A model generated the notes under the pieces. That model was not told the origin of the DNA, made no database searches, and saw only the letters and a program-made list of their open reading frames with translations. A DNA stretch of 64,000 nucleotides from Neisseria subflava (lineage in GTDB: Bacteria; Pseudomonadota; Gammaproteobacteria; Burkholderiales; Neisseriaceae). Positions within the stretch are counted from its first letter, which is position 1. Each line of letters starts with the position of its first letter. The stretch is taken from the NCBI RefSeq assembly GCF_005221305.1, contig NZ_CP039887.1:1550001-1614000 (forward strand), read 5' to 3'. Below are positions 60,101 through 64,000 of this stretch, in pieces. The position numbers and the translations under genes were made by a program.

Positions 60101-60456
60101 ATCTTCTGCTTAACAGGCGCAGCTTCCGCCTCAGGCTCAACCCGAACATGAAGCGGCTCAGAGGCCGTCTGAACATCGGCAACAGGCCGAACCTCAACCC
60201 CCTGCCCTACCTTCGCCTCATCACGGACAGCCTCATGCTCCAACACCGACAAACGCTGTTTCAGCAGCTCGATTTCCTGCTCCAGCTTTTGCATCCTGTC
60301 GCCTGACGTAGCAGATTCAGCCAAACGCTCTTCTTGGCGTTGTTTGGCGATTGACCAAGCAACCAGCCAAAACAATGACCCAATAATCACGCCGGTGAAC
60401 ATCTCATCAGCAAAATAGCCGATAATAATAGGAATAAGCAGGCCGAAAAACTGCAT
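57175..60456 (-). CDS. Very large DUF2339 membrane protein
   Basis: A 1093-residue protein of the DUF2339 family. Residues 1-32 are an N-terminal membrane hairpin, 35-75 a coiled coil (LEQEIELLKQRLSVLEHEA), 75-190 an acidic Ala/Glu/Pro-rich linker, then about 25 or more hydrophobic helices to the end. Conserved family segments include FLRGNPLLKTGIVVLFLGLA and LLLLVGWFAPVPPK. The function is unknown. ATG 60456 (MQFFGLLIPIIIGYF) is preferred over an upstream ATG at 60558 that adds an atypical segment. A rare AT-type DUS (ATGCCGTCTGAA) is at 57765-57776. Confidence 0.88.
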   Translation of the reverse strand: MQFFGLLIPIIIGYFADEMFTGVIIGSLFWLVAWSIAKQRQEERLAESATSGDRMQKLEQEIELLKQRLSVLEHEAVRDEAKVGQGVEVRPVADVQTASEPLHVRVEPEAEAAPVKQKIEEAFAPSFSIPIDPVSAKASASPEPVVESEVIEAVAAEQEELPKEEAVVASMPSESEEAPSRQFVIHKNQAEDSGYKFSDNPIVAWFLRGNPLLKTGIVVLFLGLAFLLRYASERVHVPVELRYLTVAGAGLAAVVGGWKLQSRKREYGLVLQGFGVAVMYLTALAALKLHPLLPVSVVFGLMVAMVVLMAWLAVRQNAQIMAQVALIGGMAAPLLTSDGSGNYLVLFSYLALLNAGVAAIAWFKAWRPLNLTGFAATFAIAALWGMRSYTPQHFATTEPFLIYHWLLYTFIAYLFARRKLTENSEDSVTPIADNATLEEIGNSIYTHGLRVHVLDHTLLFGTMAAAFGLQYRMVEHWPSADALSALGFATVYGLAALLLKRQQGLYILRQAFFALAVLFLTIAVPLYFEPSNTVILWSAESALVYFFGLRQQRPHIRLGALIVYLLAALIQLGNYQGFGTDTVLEGQWFTTVVVLLGGAAIYLLWYFSRREGSAQWEKSVQTAVLSAALLYISILPLLFLANRGSIVALSALAAAWAFCRRKHEPNVFITFVLGNVLFALLLQSSIIYESKGFLTHLYLIAATPLLFAAAYALQYPRVPVASEKLEGNEVYFAKVAGWIILLTALATGSYALYMQWTGEETLFTQLWLWPIFAGLLLFAKRLKWEELLQTNLAFLPLFGLHFLSYHTEHAVTAAAALPLVAATVLNFIILNNYPRHDLSWLHKLNITILGVLWTLWTALYVGERFYGVWAQLSWLVVPLAMWIVFHTQRHREFFRRHQAIYQHFAMPLCALAAACWMLWTNFSTPFQPSPLPYIPVLNPVELACAGMLWFALKSLPEALPPELRRTTATTVAALAFMLISAGVMRVWHFYDGITWRLDIMLQSFGLQASLSVVWAVTAIILMVLGNRRKQRSYWMTGATLMGIVVVKLFLIELSNSGGIERIASFIIVGLLLLLVGWFAPVPPKAENDGEPKA

Positions 60457-60581
60457 AAAACACCTGTTTGATAACAATAAGAATATGCCGATTGTAACAC
60501 CGGCAACATTATTCATGAAAAAAAGAGACAAAAGGCCGAGAATAAAAGCATACGGCAAATAGAATATAAAGAATCGGCATA

Positions 60582-60626
60582 AAAAAGGCCGTCTGAAAAT
60601 GTTTAAGGATTTTCAGATGGCCTTAA
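60582..60626 (-). terminator. DUS-like inverted-repeat terminator
   Basis: AAGGCCGTCTGAAAAT with ATTTTCAGATGGCCTT (one mismatch), about 60 nt past the small exported-protein stop. Confidence 0.65.
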
Positions 60627-60684
60627 GCATGTTTCCTTTATGTATCATGAATACATCAACAGATAAGCAATGATTTACCGAATA

Positions 60685-61170
60685 TTATTTGCAACGCATC
60701 AGCGTACGCGTCCGCCAAACTTTTTTGCCTGAGCCGTCCGTCGAGTAATCACGGAATCTTTGCGTCAGCACGCCTCGGTTTAACGAAAACTCAAAATTAT
60801 CGTTATAAATCTGCGTACCTTGCTCCGGCTCCTCTTCCCGAACGCGTGCCGTACCTGCAATTTTATCGGGCGAATAAATTCGATAATTCAGTTTCGTATA
60901 TTTCGCGCCCCATTCCCAACCGTTTAATTCAATTGATTTTTTATCTATTTCAATATAAAAGCCGCTATCTTCCGACACATAGACATTATCTATAGCAGCG
61001 TTTTCATCATAACCCATGGCACATAAAGCCCTTACATGTTTGGGCGAAACCTTCCCTTCATACTTCCCGGCCCATTTTCCTTGAAACGCTTGCGGAATAT
61101 CTTGGGCAGTGGCTTGAAATCCAAGAAGGAGCAAACCGGCGGTCAGAACAGATTTTAAAGTGGGCGACAT
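60685..61170 (-). CDS. Exported protein of unknown function
   Basis: A 161-residue protein with a signal peptide (residues 1-22, TAQ cleavage). The mature part starts DIPQAFQGKWAGKYEGK, reminiscent of lipocalin-like or small beta-barrel periplasmic proteins, and has two cysteines (RALCAMGYD and the C-terminal MRCK) that may bridge. I recognise no family. Single-gene unit. Confidence 0.75.
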   Translation of the reverse strand: MSPTLKSVLTAGLLLLGFQATAQDIPQAFQGKWAGKYEGKVSPKHVRALCAMGYDENAAIDNVYVSEDSGFYIEIDKKSIELNGWEWGAKYTKLNYRIYSPDKIAGTARVREEEPEQGTQIYNDNFEFSLNRGVLTQRFRDYSTDGSGKKVWRTRTLMRCK

Positions 61171-61236
61171 TATTTATACCTTTCAAGAAAGAGTGTTTAA
61201 ACCAATATGAATAATACAGGAAGTGGAAAGAATATA

Positions 61237-61281
61237 AAAAGGTCGTCTGAAAACCTGATTTTCGAGTTTCCAGACGACCTT
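61237..61281. terminator. Variant-DUS inverted-repeat hairpin
   Basis: AAGGTCGTCTGAAAA with TTTCCAGACGACCTT, between the AT-rich gene's stop and the next gene. Confidence 0.65.
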
Positions 61282-61365
61282 GGGAGGTTTTTGGGTTTTG
61301 GGTTTCGGTTTACAGATTAGATTCTTGAATCTGAGGCTACTGGCTATTGGCCTAACATTTACTCA

Positions 61366-62442
61366 TCATCCCTCTTCATAAATTGAAGCCTTTAAATTAT
61401 CAAACCATATATAAATAAAGTCTTTCTGGTGAATTTTTATTGATAAAATATCACATATATTTTTTACAGAGCCAGAATATTCCTCACCCAAATTATAGTC
61501 TTCTAATATTAAATCTATACAGTCTCTAGAATAGTTATAATCTGATTGAGCATATTCAACTAAATATCCATAAAATGAATTTATTATTTTATCAATACCT
61601 AACGATATACTTTGTTCATCAGTGATTAATTTATCTGTTTTCACCTGCATGATACCTAGCGTTATTTCCCTAGGGCTATGCTTAGCTACAAAATTTTCAA
61701 TCAATCTAGCATTCTTTGGTCTATTAAAATCTTCAAATATCATTATAGAATAAACAACCAATTGAAGAAACTTAAGATTATTAATTCTAAAATCATTATT
61801 GTTTGTATCCCATTCTTTTGCAATCTCTACCTTTTTATAAATATTTTCTAAGCCATCTTCAAGATTAGATTGAATGCATTTATCATACAAGGAACTGAAA
61901 TTCTTATATTTAATAGCTATATATTTCGAGATTCTTTCTTTTTTCTTAGTTTCAGACAATTCAATTTTATTTATAATATTAAATATAAATAGACCAATTA
62001 TTATCCATAACTCATTAGAAATAGTATTAAAATCTGGGATTAATGGCTTTTTAGGCAAGATTAACTTCATATATACAAAATAACTAACACTACTAATAGT
62101 GATTGCATAAAATATCTGCAGCTTCCAATCTAGGATATGCAGTCTACCCATAAACAAATTAATAAACAATCTTAATAAAACAGAGTAAATCGTAATTAGA
62201 TAAATATTTTCTGTAAATCTATCCCATTGAAAACCATAAAAAATTGCAGATATTAAAATAATAAAAATTGCTGGAGTCAGTACCTTTAGAGAAAAATTAA
62301 AAGCAGCAGAGTCCTCTCTATCTACGATAAAATCAATTTTATGATAGCCAAGAGAGTAAGAATGTTTACCCAACCAATTTGATATAAAAAATAATGCAAT
62401 TGCTAAAATAGGATAAATAACCACATATAATAAGACATTCAT
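61366..62442 (-). CDS. AT-rich membrane protein, probably acquired; possible lysozyme-fold C-terminal domain
   Basis: A 358-residue protein whose codon use (Ile, Lys, Asn, A/T third positions) differs sharply from every neighbour, so recent transfer is likely. About five helices fill residues 1-160. The cytoplasmic or periplasmic C-terminal 200 residues contain IMIFEDFNRPK (residues 233-243) and ITLGIMQVKTDKLI (260-273). This pair resembles the catalytic-Glu and following Gln-rich segments of GT51/lysozyme-fold transglycosylases (EDxxF ... TITQQ), which is only a motif-level suggestion. It lies 42 nt after polA on the same strand. I do not recognise an exact family. Confidence 0.75.
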   Translation of the reverse strand: MNVLLYVVIYPILAIALFFISNWLGKHSYSLGYHKIDFIVDREDSAAFNFSLKVLTPAIFIILISAIFYGFQWDRFTENIYLITIYSVLLRLFINLFMGRLHILDWKLQIFYAITISSVSYFVYMKLILPKKPLIPDFNTISNELWIIIGLFIFNIINKIELSETKKKERISKYIAIKYKNFSSLYDKCIQSNLEDGLENIYKKVEIAKEWDTNNNDFRINNLKFLQLVVYSIMIFEDFNRPKNARLIENFVAKHSPREITLGIMQVKTDKLITDEQSISLGIDKIINSFYGYLVEYAQSDYNYSRDCIDLILEDYNLGEEYSGSVKNICDILSIKIHQKDFIYIWFDNLKASIYEEG

Positions 62443-62484
62443 ATAAAAATTCTTTCTTATTCAAAATAATAAATTCATAATTTA

Positions 62485-64000
62485 TCAATGCGCCTCTTCC
62501 CAATTCATACCCACGCCTACTTCCGCCACCAGCGGCACGTTCAACATCCCTTCGTCCACTTTTGCCATAATCTGCGGCAGTTTTTCTTTGACTAAATCCA
62601 GTTCGGCTTCGGGTACTTCCAACACCAATTCGTCATGCACCTGCATAATCAGTTTGGTTTTCAGGCAGTCCCACGGGGAGGCTTCGCACTCTGAAAGCCA
62701 GCGGGATACGTCTATCATGGCGCGTTTGATAAGATCGGACGCGGTGCCTTGCATGGGGGCGTTGATGGCGGCGCGTTCGGCTCCGGCGCGGGCGTTGGCG
62801 TTTTTGTTGCGGATGTCGGGCAGGTAGAGGCGGCGGCCGAACAGGGTTTCGACGAAGCCTTGCGCGGCGGCTTGTTCTTTGGTGCGCTGCATGTATTCGG
62901 CGACGCCGGGGTAGCGGGCGAAGTAGCGGTCGATGAAGGTTTTGGCGGACAGGTTGTCTATGCCCAGCGATTTGGCGAGGCCGTATTGGCCCATGCCGTA
63001 AATGAGGCCGAAGTTGATGGTTTTGGCGTAGCGGCGTTGTTCGGACGAGACGTTTTCAGGGGCGATGCCGAACACTTCGGCGGCGGTGCGGCGGTGTACG
63101 TCTTCGCCTTTTTGGAACGCTGTAATCAGGGTTTTGTCGCCGGAGAGGTGCGCCATGATGCGCAGCTCGATTTGGGAATAGTCGGCGGAAACGATGACGC
63201 TGCCTTGCGGTGCGGTAAAGGCGCGGCGCACGCGGCGGCCTTCGGCGGTGCGGATGGGGATGTTTTGCAGGTTGGGGTTATTGCTGGCGAGGCGGCCGGT
63301 GATGGCGACGGCTTGGGCGTAGGTGGTATGCACGCGGCCGTCTTTGGGGGAAATCATTTCGGGCAGTTTGTCGGTGTAGGTGGATTTGAGTTTTGCTAGG
63401 CTGCGGTTTTGCAGGATGATTTTGGGCAGGGGGTAGTCGGGCGCGAGCTGTTCGAGCACGGCTTCGTTGGTGGAAATGCCGCCTTTGGCGGTTTTTTTCA
63501 GGCCTTTGGTGGGGATGCCCATTTTGTCGAACAGGATTTCTTGAAGCTGTTTGGGCGAGTTGAGGTTGAACGGCTGGCCTGCGGCGGCGTAGGCTTCTTG
63601 TTCGAGCTTCATCAGTTCGGCGCCGAGTTCTGCGCTTTGGCGGGCGAGTTCGGCGCGGTCGATTTGCACACCGTTGCGTTCCATTTCAAACAATACTTGC
63701 GCGACGGGCAGCTCCATTTTTTCATACATTTCAAGCTGTTTGGCGTCCATCTGCGCGCGCAGGTGCGCTTCGAGGCGCAGGGCGAAATCTGCGTCTTGGG
63801 CGGCGTATTCGGTCGCCTGCTCAATGGCGACGTCGGCAAAACCGATTTGCTTCGCGCCTTTGCCACACAGCGATTCGTAGGTAATGGTTTCCAAGCCGAG
63901 CCAGCGTTCGGACAATTCGTCCAAGCCGTGTCCGAGATGGCTCTCGATGATGTAGGAAGCGAGCATGGCGTCGCCGGCAATGCCGTTCAGGGCGATGCCG
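62485..64000 (-). CDS. polA: DNA polymerase I, C-terminal part (5' end outside window)
   Basis: The frame is open to the window edge; 504 codons are visible, about half of the protein. Present are the end of the 3'-5' exonuclease-like domain and the complete polymerase domain: motif A VSADYSQIELRIMAH, motif B RRYAKTINFGLIYGMGQYG and motif C LIMQVHDELVLEV. It fills gaps in repair and removes Okazaki primers. No terminator is visible between its stop and the AT-rich gene downstream, so read-through is possible. Confidence 0.97.
   Translation of the reverse strand, partial: GIALNGIAGDAMLASYIIESHLGHGLDELSERWLGLETITYESLCGKGAKQIGFADVAIEQATEYAAQDADFALRLEAHLRAQMDAKQLEMYEKMELPVAQVLFEMERNGVQIDRAELARQSAELGAELMKLEQEAYAAAGQPFNLNSPKQLQEILFDKMGIPTKGLKKTAKGGISTNEAVLEQLAPDYPLPKIILQNRSLAKLKSTYTDKLPEMISPKDGRVHTTYAQAVAITGRLASNNPNLQNIPIRTAEGRRVRRAFTAPQGSVIVSADYSQIELRIMAHLSGDKTLITAFQKGEDVHRRTAAEVFGIAPENVSSEQRRYAKTINFGLIYGMGQYGLAKSLGIDNLSAKTFIDRYFARYPGVAEYMQRTKEQAAAQGFVETLFGRRLYLPDIRNKNANARAGAERAAINAPMQGTASDLIKRAMIDVSRWLSECEASPWDCLKTKLIMQVHDELVLEVPEAELDLVKEKLPQIMAKVDEGMLNVPLVAEVGVGMNWEEAH

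Overview
The window is chromosomal DNA from a Neisseria species. Dozens of copies of the neisserial DNA uptake sequence (core GCCGTCTGAA) are present, many as inverted pairs just past stop codons where they form terminator hairpins. Almost all carry the AG prefix (AGGCCGTCTGAA) rather than the AT prefix of meningococcus and gonococcus, so a commensal of the subflava/flavescens type is more likely than a pathogen. No insertion sequence, prophage, rRNA operon or CRISPR array was seen. There are two tRNA genes.

Layout. 0-6.5 kb: end of metR, an RNA pseudouridine synthase, a UPF0016 transporter behind a yybP-ykoY (Mn2+) riboswitch, dnaJ, a small exported protein and leuS. 6.7-9.5 kb: adhE broken by three in-frame stops but still behind an intact-looking FNR-type promoter. 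9.7-15.4 kb: MFS transporter, Na+/H+ antiporter, slyX, lysA-lptM, cyaY, luxS. 15.6-17.2 kb: an exported protein with 69-residue repeats. 17.3-19.3 kb: acyl carrier protein, ketosynthase and chain-length-factor genes. 19.4-22.9 kb: rsmE, suhB, ychJ, rsxB. 22.9-27 kb: BtrH-like protein, SH3-like exported protein and a two-gene ABC exporter. 27-39.5 kb: tRNA-Lys, apbC, glyS, thiO, a DUF389 protein, glnE, yggX, yccA-like, coaD, a membrane protein, tRNA-Phe. 39.8-43.8 kb: a DarA/DarB-type (dialkylresorcinol) operon. 44-49.6 kb: an AT-rich orphan transcription unit, tsaB-rimI-UDG-like, thiG-thiS-thiE, mgtE. 49.9-57 kb: NSS transporter with a 30-residue partner, gapA, uvrD, TSUP permease, DGC-domain protein. 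57-64 kb: a very large DUF2339 membrane protein, a small exported protein, an AT-rich membrane-protein gene of foreign composition, and the 3' part of polA.

Most of the window is housekeeping. The unusual part is three separated groups (17.3-19.3, 22.9-27.0 and 39.8-43.8 kb) that together encode an ACP, a ketosynthase/chain-length-factor pair, a BtrH-like putative ACP-dependent acyltransferase, an ABC-2 exporter, a DarB-like ketosynthase and a DarA-like flavodoxin-fold enzyme. I infer that they may be dispersed parts of one pathway making and exporting a resorcinol- or polyene-type lipid. Other points of interest are the Mn2+ riboswitch, the decayed adhE with its FNR promoter, a DUS-linked 24-nt repeat, a small AT-rich transcription unit near 44 kb, and the AT-rich gene beside polA.
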